DNA of 64,000 nucleotides from Rhodospirillales bacterium. GTDB taxonomy: Bacteria > Pseudomonadota > Alphaproteobacteria > Micavibrionales > Micavibrionaceae. The notes under the pieces were generated by a model that did not search any database, had not been told where the DNA came from, and saw nothing but the letters and a program-made list of their open reading frames with translations. Of this stretch, positions 1 to 7,883 are shown one piece after another. The DNA lies in the NCBI GenBank assembly GCA_023898785.1, contig CP060239.1, forward strand, positions 1,302,001 to 1,366,000, read 5' to 3'. Made by a program: the position numbers and the translations under genes. The stretch's first letter is position 1. Every line of letters begins with the position of its first letter.

Positions 1-2226
1 TTCAATGCAGGTGCGCAGTTTGGTATCCATTTCGGTGAGCTGGTGCAAGACGAGGCGTTCGAGCTCGGGCACGCGTTCGTCGCTCAAATCGACGCGTTCG
101 GCCTCGGTGAAGCCGTCGAGCGCACCGAGCAAGAAGCGCAGCGTGTTGCGGATGCGGCGATAGAGGTCGCCGGTGGTTTTAATGCTGTCCTTGCCGATGC
201 GGATATCTTCGGAGAAATCGCAAGTCAGCGCCCAAAGGCGCAGGATGTCAGCACCAGATTGCTCCATAAGTTTGAGCGGGTCGACGACATTGCCCAGCGA
301 TTTGGACATTTTATAGCCCTTTTCGTCGAGCACGAAACCGTGGGTCAGCACGGTGTCATAGGGCGCGGTTCCACGTGTGCCGCAGCTTTCGAGCAGGGAT
401 GAATGGAACCAGCCGCGGTGTTGGTCCGAACCTTCGAGGTAGAGGTTAGCCGGGCGCTTGCCTGCCGGGCGGCGCAGATCGTCGCGGTCTTCGCAGACAA
501 AGGCGTGGGTGGAGCCGGACTCAAACCAGACATCGACGATGTCGAAGATTTGCGTGTAATCGGCGGCGTTGTAGTCATTACCCAAGAAATCCTGCGGATT
601 GCGCGACCACCAGGCATCTGAACCTTCGGCCTCGAAAATATCGCCGATGCGGTTGAGGACGGTTTCATCGCGTAAGATTTCGTCGGTTTCTTTATGCACG
701 AACAGAGCAATCGGCACGCCCCACGCGCGCTGGCGTGAGATGCACCAGTCAGGGCGGCCCGCGATCATCGCGCGGATGCGGGCCTCGCCCTTGGCCGGGA
801 CCCATTTTGTGTCGCCGATGGCGGTGAGGGCTTTACCCCGCAGATCGTTTTTGTCCATGGAAATAAACCATTGCGGGGTGGTGCGGAAGATCAGCGGGGC
901 TTTGGAGCGCCAGCTATGCGGGTATTCATGTTTGAGCGAGCCTTTGGCCAGAAGTTTGCCGGCTTCGTCCATGGCTTTGAGCACAGCGAAGTTGCCGTCG
1001 CCGAGCTTGCCGTCTTGCGTGTAGACCTCAAGCCCCGCAAAAAGCGGAACGTGGGGGCGAAATTTCCCATCATCGGCGACATTATCGGTGACTTCTATGC
1101 CGTTGGCGGTGCCGAGATAAAAGTCGTCTTCCCCATGGCCGGGGGCGATGTGGACAAAGCCCGTTCCGGCATCTTCGGTGACGAAATTTCCAAACAGTAA
1201 AGGAACATCAAAATCGTAGCCTTGCCCATGAAGAGGATGTTGGCAGGTTGTATTATAAAACAGACCTGAACCTTCTCCGTCACCTACAGGATTAAGGTTT
1301 CCCCATGCTCTTAACTTGGACCATCTAATAATTTTAGCTTTTTCTTTTACATCCTCTGCGAGATTTTCGGCTAAGAGTAACCTTTCACCTACAATAGCAC
1401 GGCTGTCTTCGGCTACTTCCTCTACTTCATATAGCGCATAATGGATTTCGCCAAAGGCGATGGCGCGGTTGGAGGGCATGGTCCAAGGCGTAGTCGTCCA
1501 GATCACGACATTAGCACCCTCCAATAATGGCTCGTTGGGGCAATCAATAATAGGAAACTTAATCCAGATGGTGATGGATTTGTGTTCTTTATATTCGACT
1601 TCGGCCTCGGCCAGTGCGGTTTTTTCAACCACCGACCACATCACCGGCTTGGCGCCTTTATACAGGCCGCCGTTACGCACGAATTCATGGATTTCGCGTA
1701 CGATTTTGCCTTCGGCGCGCTTGGTCATGGTCAGATACGGGTCTTTCCAATCGCCGCTGACGCCGAGGCGCTGAAACTGGGCGCTTTGCGTCTCAACCCA
1801 GCCCTGGGCGAATTTGCGGCATTCATCGCGGAAGGCCAGTGGGGCGACCTCGTCTTTGTCCTTGCCGGCGTTACGGTATTGTTCCTCGATCTTCCATTCG
1901 ATCGGCAGGCCGTGACAGTCCCAGCCCGGCACGTAGGGCGCATCATAGCCGAGCATTGAATAGGATTTCACGACAACATCCTTGAGGATTTTGTTCAGCG
2001 CGTGGCCCATATGAATATCACCGTTGGCGTATGGCGGGCCGTCATGCAGGACCCAGCGCTCTTTGCCTTTTGTGTTTTCGCGGATTTGGCCATAGAGATC
2101 CATGTCCTGCCATTGTTGCAGGATTTCGGGTTCTTTTTGCGGCAGCCCGCCGCGCATCGGAAAGTCAGTTTTGGGCAGGAACACCGTGTCTTTGTATTTG
2201 TCTTTATTGTCGCTGTCTTTATTCAT
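1..2226 (-). CDS. ileS: Isoleucyl-tRNA synthetase, N-terminal 742 codons (cut by window edge)
   Basis: Class I aminoacyl-tRNA synthetase that charges tRNA-Ile and edits Val-tRNA. Translating the minus strand from the ATG at 2226 gives one uninterrupted frame to base 1. Visible are the start MNKDSDNKDKYKDTVFLPKT, the HIGH-type motif GPPYANGDIHMGH at about residues 63-75, and the editing-domain signature WTTTPWTMPSNRAI from residue 243, followed by GTGFVHIAPGHGEDDF. The KMSKS loop and anticodon domain lie beyond base 1. Residues about 223-342 (bases 1200-1560) use AT-rich codons (tta, gta, aga, agg) unlike the flanks, although the frame is intact. lspA is not next to it here but at 7.3 kb. Confidence 0.96.
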   Translation of the reverse strand, partial: MNKDSDNKDKYKDTVFLPKTDFPMRGGLPQKEPEILQQWQDMDLYGQIRENTKGKERWVLHDGPPYANGDIHMGHALNKILKDVVVKSYSMLGYDAPYVPGWDCHGLPIEWKIEEQYRNAGKDKDEVAPLAFRDECRKFAQGWVETQSAQFQRLGVSGDWKDPYLTMTKRAEGKIVREIHEFVRNGGLYKGAKPVMWSVVEKTALAEAEVEYKEHKSITIWIKFPIIDCPNEPLLEGANVVIWTTTPWTMPSNRAIAFGEIHYALYEVEEVAEDSRAIVGERLLLAENLAEDVKEKAKIIRWSKLRAWGNLNPVGDGEGSGLFYNTTCQHPLHGQGYDFDVPLLFGNFVTEDAGTGFVHIAPGHGEDDFYLGTANGIEVTDNVADDGKFRPHVPLFAGLEVYTQDGKLGDGNFAVLKAMDEAGKLLAKGSLKHEYPHSWRSKAPLIFRTTPQWFISMDKNDLRGKALTAIGDTKWVPAKGEARIRAMIAGRPDWCISRQRAWGVPIALFVHKETDEILRDETVLNRIGDIFEAEGSDAWWSRNPQDFLGNDYNAADYTQIFDIVDVWFESGSTHAFVCEDRDDLRRPAGKRPANLYLEGSDQHRGWFHSSLLESCGTRGTAPYDTVLTHGFVLDEKGYKMSKSLGNVVDPLKLMEQSGADILRLWALTCDFSEDIRIGKDSIKTTGDLYRRIRNTLRFLLGALDGFTEAERVDLSDERVPELERLVLHQLTEMDTKLRTCIE

Positions 2227-2307
2227 TTTTCATAATCCGCTTTCTATCGGGGGCGGGTTTGTGATGGTGTTTCACGTTTTAATGTTGATGGATTGTATAT
2301 GCAAGAA

Positions 2308-2336
2308 CTCCCGGTCTCTTAAGTCAGAGCCGGGAT
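2308..2336. repeat. GC-rich hairpin upstream of ileS
   Basis: Imperfect inverted repeat with arms tcccggtctc and agagccggga around a short loop, between the ileS start and the small ORF ending at 2422. There is no T-run on either side, so an intrinsic terminator is not clear. It could be a remnant of a REP-like palindrome or a leader structure. Confidence 0.35.
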
Positions 2337-2421
2337 GATAATTCGGATAATTATGGCGTTTTCTGCGTGCATCGGCGCACTATAGGGTAATTACTGCGGG
2401 CAAATCAAGCACGGAAATTTA

Positions 2422-2646
2422 TTAGAAATTCAATGGATACCCATCAAACGTCATGGCAAAAGGATTGGCTTTTTTCTGCATATTCGGTGATGCAGTGCTC
2501 GCATATTGGCCGGGATAGGTCTGGCCACTCGACAGCGGCATTCCATCCATCATTGGTCGCGTTACTGTTTCACCCTCCATTCCTTGTGCAGCTTGAGGAA
2601 AAGCTGCTTGTCTTAAGGGAACCGCCCCAGCTTGCGCTGTCATCAT
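2422..2646 (-). CDS. Small hypothetical protein (74 aa)
   Basis: A 74-residue ORF rich in Ala, Met, Gln and Pro, without Cys, signal peptide or membrane segment. The reason to believe it is a GGAG ribosome site (complement of 2651-2654) four bases before an ATGATG start. It is separated from ileS downstream by about 200 bp. I do not recognise a family and find no clear domain. It may be a lineage-restricted small protein, or a chance ORF with a fortuitous ribosome site. Confidence 0.4.
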   Translation of the reverse strand: MMTAQAGAVPLRQAAFPQAAQGMEGETVTRPMMDGMPLSSGQTYPGQYASTASPNMQKKANPFAMTFDGYPLNF

Positions 2647-2773
2647 TTTTCTCCGTAAAATTTACCGTTGGCCGTCAAAAATTCCGAGGACTATGAATCA
2701 AAAGGGAGAACGGGTCAAGCTTTTTCGGGCAGCTTTCTTACCACCCCTCATTTTTTCAAAAACGTTAGTTTTC

Positions 2774-2863
2774 CGTCATTGCGAGGAGCCATAGGCGACA
2801 AAGCAATCCAGGAAATCCGGGTGTTCTGGATCGCCGCGCTCCCTCTGGTCGCTCGCGATGACG
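2774..2863. repeat. Palindromic repeat R1 (TCATTGCGAG family)
   Basis: Begins cgtcattgcgagg, contains aagcaatcca and a diverged ctggatcgcc, and ends cgctcgcgatgacg. The outer ends are inverted repeats. This is the most degenerate of the seven copies in the window. It sits between the small ORF at 2422-2646 and the 3' end of the AEC transporter gene, in a stretch of about 280 bases with no other gene. Confidence 0.8.
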
Positions 2864-2928
2864 AAATTGAGGGGTAAGAGCAATTTTGCTCTATCGTCAC
2901 ACAGAAACTTTATGGTAAATTCTGGTGT

Positions 2929-3849
2929 TTAAAGGCCGGAAACCAGCAGAATTAGAGGGATGTAAAACAGGGCGAAAATGGTGCCGATGAGAATCGTTGT
3001 GGCCGCTTTTTCGGGGCTCATGTCGAGCTTTGCGGCAAAGGCGGCGATATTGGCGGCGGGCGGAACGATCGCCATCAGGAAGACCATTTTGTGAATTTCC
3101 GGGCCAAACCATCCGGTGACGCCTTGATCGAACAAGATCAGGCCATAGGCCGCTGCGGGCCAAATGATGAATTTTCCGACAAAGGTCAGCGCCAGAAATT
3201 TCGGGGCGATGATCAGCTTTTCCGCTTTGGCCAGAGAGGCGCCGATAATCATCATGCCGACCAGCACGTAAGCGCCTTTGAAATGCTCCCAGTAATTGTT
3301 AAACAGGGCCGGGAGCTCCGTGCCCGCCATATTGACGCCAAGTCCAGCGATTACGGCATAAATACTGGGGAACTTGAAAAGCTTGATCAGGCTGTCGCGC
3401 ATATTGAAGCGACCGCGATTGGCGATGTAATACATCACCGTGGCTTCGTAAACCAATCCGCCGACCAGTGCGAAAATGTAAACGCCGACCCATTCCGGAT
3501 CAAACAGCAGCAGGACTATCGGCAGGCCGAAATAGCCGGTGTTCCCTGCCCCGCCGCACATCGCCAGCAAATTGGCGCGGTGGTCGTCATATATCCTTTG
3601 CGCCAGCATGTAATAAAGCAGGGTCAGCCATGAAAACAGCGCAAAGACGATGATCGGCAGAAGGATGTAAACCGGCTGGAGTTCGATTTTTGCGACAAAA
3701 CCGAAAGCGACGACCGGCATGAGGATGTATATGCCGAGACTGCCGAGACTTTGGCGATCGACATCGAAATAGCGTCCGGCGATCCAGCCCAGGCCAATCA
3801 GCATATAAAGCGGGATGAGATTGGTGAAAAGTGTGGTGAAAATGTCCAT
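2929..3849 (-). CDS. AEC family transporter (auxin efflux carrier-like permease)
   Basis: Inner-membrane permease of 306 residues, a normal length for the family, with about ten hydrophobic helices in a 5+5 arrangement: the first near residues 5-25, the last at the C-terminus (ILIGTIFALFYIPLILLVSG). The family exports or imports small organic anions (malate, malonate, auxin in plants), but the substrate cannot be read from sequence. The conserved-looking GGAGNTGYFGLPIV segment near residues 98-111 fits the family's mid-protein motif. It is transcribed alone, in the same direction as ribF upstream, with 91 bases between them. The ATG at 3849 begins directly with a hydrophobic helix, as expected. 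Confidence 0.85.
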   Translation of the reverse strand: MDIFTTLFTNLIPLYMLIGLGWIAGRYFDVDRQSLGSLGIYILMPVVAFGFVAKIELQPVYILLPIIVFALFSWLTLLYYMLAQRIYDDHRANLLAMCGGAGNTGYFGLPIVLLLFDPEWVGVYIFALVGGLVYEATVMYYIANRGRFNMRDSLIKLFKFPSIYAVIAGLGVNMAGTELPALFNNYWEHFKGAYVLVGMMIIGASLAKAEKLIIAPKFLALTFVGKFIIWPAAAYGLILFDQGVTGWFGPEIHKMVFLMAIVPPAANIAAFAAKLDMSPEKAATTILIGTIFALFYIPLILLVSGL

Positions 3850-3920
3850 GTTTTTTATCTTTTCTTCTTAATGCTTATTTCCGTTAAAAATCTGACATAT
3901 TCTTCTTATAGACTGGACAC

Positions 3921-3958
3921 CCCCACCCCTGCCCTCCCCCTCAAGGGGGAGGGGTGTG
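3921..3958. repeat. GC-rich palindrome at the ribF 3' end
   Basis: The sequence around ccctccccctcaagggggaggg is a near-perfect inverted repeat. It overlaps the last codons and stop of ribF (read PPP-stop on the minus strand). It could act as a transcription terminator or RNA 3' stabiliser for ribF. The surrounding caccccca...ggggtgtgg extends the symmetry, and similar elements are dispersed in many bacterial genomes. Confidence 0.55.
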
Positions 3959-4876
3959 GATGGAGAGGATTTCACGGGCTTGGGCGCAGTCTTTTTCCAT
4001 CTGGTCGATCAGGGCGTCGAGCGAGGTGAATTTGGCCTCGCTGCGCAGACGTTGAACCGGCCGGATGCGCAGTGTCTTGCCATAGATTTCACGGTCAAAG
4101 TCGAAAATGAAGCTTTCAACCTGCGCGGTCGGAACTTCAAACATCGGGCGAATGCCGATATTGGTGGCGGCATTATGCCACTCTTCCTCCCCTTCGATTT
4201 GCACATGCGTGGCGTAAACGCCATAGGCCGGGTGAACGGTTTCATGCAGGGCAACGTTGGCCGTGGGGTAACCGAGCTGGCGGCCCCGTTGATCGCCTTT
4301 AACGACCCGTCCGCGTATTTCCCAGTTCCAGCCCAGGTTTTCATTGGCAGCACCGAGGTCTCCGATGCGCAGGGCGCTGCGCACGGCGCTGGAGGAAAAT
4401 ACTTTGCCGTCATCACCGACAATTTTTTCAACCGTTGTGAGTGCGATGCCTGCGTCCCTGATATCCTCAGGCTCTCCCTTGCGGAGCTGGCCGAAGCGGA
4501 AATCCTCGCCAATGACGATATGATGGGGGTGCAGGCCGCCCAGCAAAACACCGGTGATAAAATCCGCCGCGCTTTGCGAGGCAAAGTCCCAGTCAAAGGG
4601 TAAAGACACTACAAAATCAACGCCAAATTCAGCCAGACGCCAGTGTTTCACTTCGGGTGGTGTAATACGGCTGGGCGGATCGTCAGGACGGAACAAGCGG
4701 CGCGGATGCGGTTCGAAGGTCAGCACGCCGAAGCTTTTCCCTTCGCTGACCGCGATGTCTTTTGCCCGGCCCAAAAGCGCCTGATGCCCGCGATGTACAC
4801 CATCGAAATTACCGATTGCGATGACCGCGCCTTTGGCCGAATCCGTTATATTTTCCAAGCGTTCAAAAACTTCCAT
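3941..4876 (-). CDS. ribF: Bifunctional riboflavin kinase / FAD synthetase
   Basis: Converts riboflavin to FMN and then FAD in the cytoplasm. The length of 311 residues is standard. The N-terminal nucleotidyltransferase domain shows GNFDGVHRGHQALL near residues 22-35, and the mid-protein segment FVVSLPFDWDFASQSAADF is typical. The C-terminal kinase domain shows RGRVVKGDQRGRQLGYPTAN and GVYA at about residues 190-225. The ATG at 4876 gives a full N-terminus. The 3' end runs into a GC-rich palindrome. The gene is divergent from the bufferin operon, with about 160 bases between them. Confidence 0.95.
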   Translation of the reverse strand: MEVFERLENITDSAKGAVIAIGNFDGVHRGHQALLGRAKDIAVSEGKSFGVLTFEPHPRRLFRPDDPPSRITPPEVKHWRLAEFGVDFVVSLPFDWDFASQSAADFITGVLLGGLHPHHIVIGEDFRFGQLRKGEPEDIRDAGIALTTVEKIVGDDGKVFSSSAVRSALRIGDLGAANENLGWNWEIRGRVVKGDQRGRQLGYPTANVALHETVHPAYGVYATHVQIEGEEEWHNAATNIGIRPMFEVPTAQVESFIFDFDREIYGKTLRIRPVQRLRSEAKFTSLDALIDQMEKDCAQAREILSIHTPPP

Positions 4877-4942
4877 GATGTCCGTTATGAAATGTTTTTG
4901 ATTGAAAGTCCATCTACGGACTCGCTTTTTTTATAAAAGCTT

Positions 4943-4968
4943 GTAACCTTTCATCTGCTGCGTTCGAA
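4943..4968 (+). promoter_or_regulatory. Probable sigmaF-type ECF promoter for bufABC
   Basis: GTAACC at 4943-4948 and CGAA at 4965-4968 are separated by exactly 16 bases. This matches, from memory, the consensus reported for the Caulobacter ECF factor SigF, whose targets include DUF2282/DUF692 operons. The -10 element lies about 68 bases before the bufA start. No ECF sigma factor or its membrane anti-sigma partner is encoded in the window. The assignment rests on motif, spacing and position. Confidence 0.7.
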
Positions 4969-5035
4969 GACACGACCATACGAGGGGGACATCCCTTTGC
5001 ATGAACAAACCTAACCATTGAAGGAGATATATTAA

Positions 5036-5383
5036 ATGGTTTCGAAGAAAGCTGTAAATACACTCTTGGCTTCTGCTGTTGCGCTTACTGTTGCCGGTGG
5101 TATCGGTGCTGCCAACGCTATGGATGAAGGCACAGAGAAATGCTTTGGCGTTGTAAAAGCCGGGCACAATGACTGCGGCAATGCCGATAAGACGCATTCC
5201 TGTGCCGGACAGGCGGCCGAAGATGGCGCTGGCAATGAGTGGATTGCTCTGCCAACCGGTATTTGTGAGAAATTGATCGGTGGTTCTTTGGAGCCAACAT
5301 CCGGCAGCGCAGATGACGTGATGCATGATGAAGATATGCATGAAGACAACATGCATGATGAACATGAAGGCGAAGGCCACTAA
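5036..5383 (+). CDS. bufA: Bufferin precursor, DUF2282 (BufA1-like), with Met/His-rich tail
   Basis: A 115-residue secreted peptide precursor. A Sec signal peptide (residues 1-28, ending GAANA) precedes a core with four cysteines at 36, 47, 56 and 77 in the DUF2282 contexts KCFGVVKAGHNDC, HSCAGQA and GICEKL. In bufferins, core cysteines are converted by the DUF692 enzyme to thiooxazole-type groups and the exported product buffers copper; that role is family knowledge. The C-terminus (93-115) is unusual: acidic, with MH dipeptides at 96-97, 101-102 and 106-107 plus His110 and His115, suggesting an added metal-binding tail. AAGGAG at 5021 sets the ATG. First gene of the buf operon. Confidence 0.92.
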   Translation: MVSKKAVNTLLASAVALTVAGGIGAANAMDEGTEKCFGVVKAGHNDCGNADKTHSCAGQAAEDGAGNEWIALPTGICEKLIGGSLEPTSGSADDVMHDEDMHEDNMHDEHEGEGH

Positions 5384-5386
5384 GAT

Positions 5387-6292
5387 ATGACGTCGCATAG
5401 CACGATTACGAACCGTGCTGATCAACTATTCCCACCGGCTAAAATTCCTTATGAACCGGTGGGAATTGGTTTTCGGACACCCCATTATGAAGAGGTCCTT
5501 GAGACTGATTTAAATCTGGGATGGCTGGAAGTTCATCCTGAAAATTATTTTGGCGGTGGTGTGCATCGCCATTTTCTTTCTGAAGTGCGCAGGAAATATC
5601 AGATCAGTCTGCATGCGGTTGGCCTGTCTTTGGGTTCTGACCAGCCGGTTTCGGAAGATCATCTGGCGCGTGTTCGCGAGCTCATCGATATTTATGATCC
5701 GTTTAGCGTGTCCGACCATGCGTCATGGAGCGCAAGCGGCAATGCGCATTTAAACGATCTTCTTCCCCTGCCCTATACACAGGCCAGTCTCAACAAGTTG
5801 GCGCGCAATGTTGAGCGCGCGCAAGAAGCGCTGGGGCGGCGGATGCTGATTGAAAACCCTTCGACTTATCTGGCGTTCAAAGGCAATGAGATGCATGAAG
5901 ACACGTTCATGAATAAACTGGCAGACATGACGGGGTGCGGGATTTTGCTGGACCTCAATAACATCTATGTGCAGGCGCATAATCACGATTACGATGCTTG
6001 GAGCTATGTTGATATGATTGAAGCGCACCATGTCGGCGAGATGCATCTGGCCGGACATATTGAACAGACGGCCGGAGAGGGAACGCTTTTGGTTGATACG
6101 CATAGCCGTCCGGTTAAAGGGGATGTGTGGGGGTTATATGAACATGCCATCAAGCGTATTGGCGTCGTGCCGACCCTCATCGAATGGGACAACGATATCC
6201 CCGATTTGGCGACGTTGGTGAGCGAGGCGGCGAAAGCACGGGCGATTATACAAAAAGTACGCGCAGAAGATCTTCCCGATGCAGCGGAATAA
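5387..6292 (+). CDS. bufB: DUF692 multinuclear non-haem iron oxidase (BufB/MNIO)
   Basis: A 301-residue TIM-barrel enzyme of the MNIO family (relatives: MbnB, ChrH), expected to bind two or three irons and modify Cys residues of BufA in the cytoplasm before export. His, Asp and Glu in conserved contexts fit metal ligands: HPENYFGGG near residue 49, SLHAVGLSLGSD near 75-85, SDHASW near 109, LIENPSTY near 153, LLDLNNIY near 187, MHLAGH near 218 and DTHSRPV near 237. The start is only 3 bases after the bufA stop, consistent with translational coupling. Length and motifs look intact. Confidence 0.93.
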   Translation: MTSHSTITNRADQLFPPAKIPYEPVGIGFRTPHYEEVLETDLNLGWLEVHPENYFGGGVHRHFLSEVRRKYQISLHAVGLSLGSDQPVSEDHLARVRELIDIYDPFSVSDHASWSASGNAHLNDLLPLPYTQASLNKLARNVERAQEALGRRMLIENPSTYLAFKGNEMHEDTFMNKLADMTGCGILLDLNNIYVQAHNHDYDAWSYVDMIEAHHVGEMHLAGHIEQTAGEGTLLVDTHSRPVKGDVWGLYEHAIKRIGVVPTLIEWDNDIPDLATLVSEAAKARAIIQKVRAEDLPDAAE

Positions 6293-6300
6293 TTTAAATA

Positions 6301-6389
6301 CGTCATTGCACCCTCTGGGGCATAAACTTCGCGAAGCAATCCAAATATGTGGATTGCCGCGTCGGCCTATCGGCCTCCTCGCAATGACA
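6301..6389. repeat. Palindromic repeat R2 inside the buf operon
   Basis: Starts cgtcattgca, contains gcgaagcaatcc and ggattgccgcgtcggcc, and ends ctcgcaatgac. It fills nearly the whole 116-base gap between bufB and bufC. The bufC ribosome site (aggaaa, about 6395-6399) lies just past its right end, so translation of bufC need not depend on it. A folded mRNA hairpin here could lower bufC expression relative to bufAB. Confidence 0.9.
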
Positions 6390-6408
6390 AGACAGGAAAT
6401 ACAGTTCA

Positions 6409-7185
6409 ATGCGGCTGAATGAATTTCAAAAACGCTTTAAGGATTTAATGCTAGATCACCCGGATGCTTTGCATGCGCCGCCGGAGGATCTGGTGGATTT
6501 TTGCCGGTCCGGTGATATTGCACTTCCTGAGCGGCTGAAAGTGTATCGCAATAATATCGTCGGCAGTCTCACTGACGTTATGCTGGCAACATTTCCGGTG
6601 ATGGAAAAATTGGTCGGCAAAGAATTTCTGGAAATGATGGCGCGCAGCTTTATTCTTAAAAACCCGCCGAACCATGGTTGTTTAAGCCTTTATGGAGAGG
6701 GGTTCGCAGAATTTATTGAGGGGTTTGAACTGGCCAAATCCCTACCCTATCTGCCTGATGTTGCACGGTTTGAGTTGGCGCTAAACAGCGCTTATTACGC
6801 AGCGGATGACAGGCCTTTGACCGCCGAAGCGCTGGGGCGGATTGCGCCTGAACATCTGGAGAACCTGAAACTTGTCCTTAGAGACAGTGTACAACTTTTG
6901 CGCTCGCGTTATCCGCTCAGCGCGATTCAGGATTTCTGTATGAGCGGTGCGCAAGAGGGTACGCTCAATCTTGATCAAGGTGGTGAGCACTTGATGGTTT
7001 TTCGGCCCGGTTTGAATACGCAAACTGTCTTGCTGGATGAGGATGAGTATCTGATGCTGGTACTGTTGGCTGACGGGCAGACGCTGGGCGCGGCGGTTGA
7101 AAAAGTTTTGGAGACGCATCCAGACTTTGATTTTCAAAATTTCTTACAAAAACATATGTCGCTTGAAACTTTTCGTGCTCTTTAA
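6409..7185 (+). CDS. bufC: DUF2063 bufferin partner protein (BufC-like)
   Basis: A 258-residue protein of the DUF2063 family, often annotated as a putative DNA-binding domain. In bufferin and methanobactin-type clusters this protein pairs with the MNIO enzyme and helps recognise the precursor peptide (family knowledge). The N-terminal half (residues about 1-95) has the typical YRNNIVGSLTDVMLATFPV stretch and GCLSLYGEGFAEF. The C-terminal half is less conserved. It is separated from bufB only by repeat R2 and followed by repeat R3 before lspA. No membrane segment or signal peptide is seen. Confidence 0.9.
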   Translation: MRLNEFQKRFKDLMLDHPDALHAPPEDLVDFCRSGDIALPERLKVYRNNIVGSLTDVMLATFPVMEKLVGKEFLEMMARSFILKNPPNHGCLSLYGEGFAEFIEGFELAKSLPYLPDVARFELALNSAYYAADDRPLTAEALGRIAPEHLENLKLVLRDSVQLLRSRYPLSAIQDFCMSGAQEGTLNLDQGGEHLMVFRPGLNTQTVLLDEDEYLMLVLLADGQTLGAAVEKVLETHPDFDFQNFLQKHMSLETFRAL

Positions 7186-7215
7186 GCACACATTTCCCTA
7201 ATAAATTGTATTTTG

Positions 7216-7289
7216 GTCATTGCGAGCGGCAGCGAAGCAATCTAAAGTCTGGATTGCTTCGTAAGCCTTACGGCTTTCTCGCAATGACG
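7216..7289. repeat. Palindromic repeat R3
   Basis: Starts gtcattgcgagcggcagcgaagcaatc, continues to ggattgcttcg and ends tttctcgcaatgac. It is one of the shorter copies. It occupies most of the gap between bufC and lspA, ending about 14 bases before the lspA start and next to its likely ribosome site (aagtggg). Confidence 0.9.
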
Positions 7290-7303
7290 ACTTAAGTGGG
7301 ACC

Positions 7304-7855
7304 ATGCAAAAATTTCCTTACCTGATCCTTGCGCTTGTTATCTTTACGACTGACCAAATCAGCAAATGGTTTGTGACCGAAGTTATGATCAAGGTGGTGG
7401 TTGAAAAACCCATGCCGAGTACGCTAGGCTTTTTTGAGTGGCTTTCCTCTGCTCCGGCAAGGCTGCCTCCTGTATCGATAGAAATCCTGCCCTTTTTCAA
7501 CATTGTGATGGTGTGGAATCAGGGTGTGAGTTTTGGCATGTTCAGCAATGGCTTGCATTGGGGGCCATGGTTTCTCAGCGGTTTATCGGTGATAATTTCG
7601 ATTGGGTTTTTGATTTGGTTGTCGCGCAGCTTCTCACGGCTGCAATCCGTTGCCATTGTGATGGTTATTGCCGGAGCACTAGGCAATGTGGTAGACCGGA
7701 TGCGGTTTGGCGCAGTGATTGATTTTCTGGACGTGCACGCGCTGGGCTATCACTGGCCGGCTTTTAATATCGCCGATAGCGCTATTTGCATCGGGGTTTT
7801 TTTGTTGATCATACAGTCCTTCTTTTTTGAAACTGGTGGAAAAAATGCTAAATAA
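7304..7855 (+). CDS. lspA: Lipoprotein signal peptidase
   Basis: Aspartyl protease of the inner membrane that removes signal peptides from prolipoproteins. The catalytic aspartates are in the expected contexts NVVDRMRFGAVIDF and HWPAFNIADS, and the NQGVSFGMF loop is present. At 183 residues it is longer than the roughly 160-170 of common LspA because of an extra 20-25 residue proline-containing insert after the first helix (about residues 33-58). Four hydrophobic helices are visible. A lipoprotein gene follows 28 bases downstream. Confidence 0.94.
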   Translation: MQKFPYLILALVIFTTDQISKWFVTEVMIKVVVEKPMPSTLGFFEWLSSAPARLPPVSIEILPFFNIVMVWNQGVSFGMFSNGLHWGPWFLSGLSVIISIGFLIWLSRSFSRLQSVAIVMVIAGALGNVVDRMRFGAVIDFLDVHALGYHWPAFNIADSAICIGVFLLIIQSFFFETGGKNAK

Positions 7856-7883
7856 CAATCATGGCAAATGTAAGAGTGACAAA

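Noticed and set aside
1195..1600. ileS considered frameshifted or a pseudogene because of the AT-rich segment
   Set aside because: Codon-by-codon translation from 2226 is open and conserved on both sides of the patch, including the WTTTPWT and HIAPGHGEDDF motifs.
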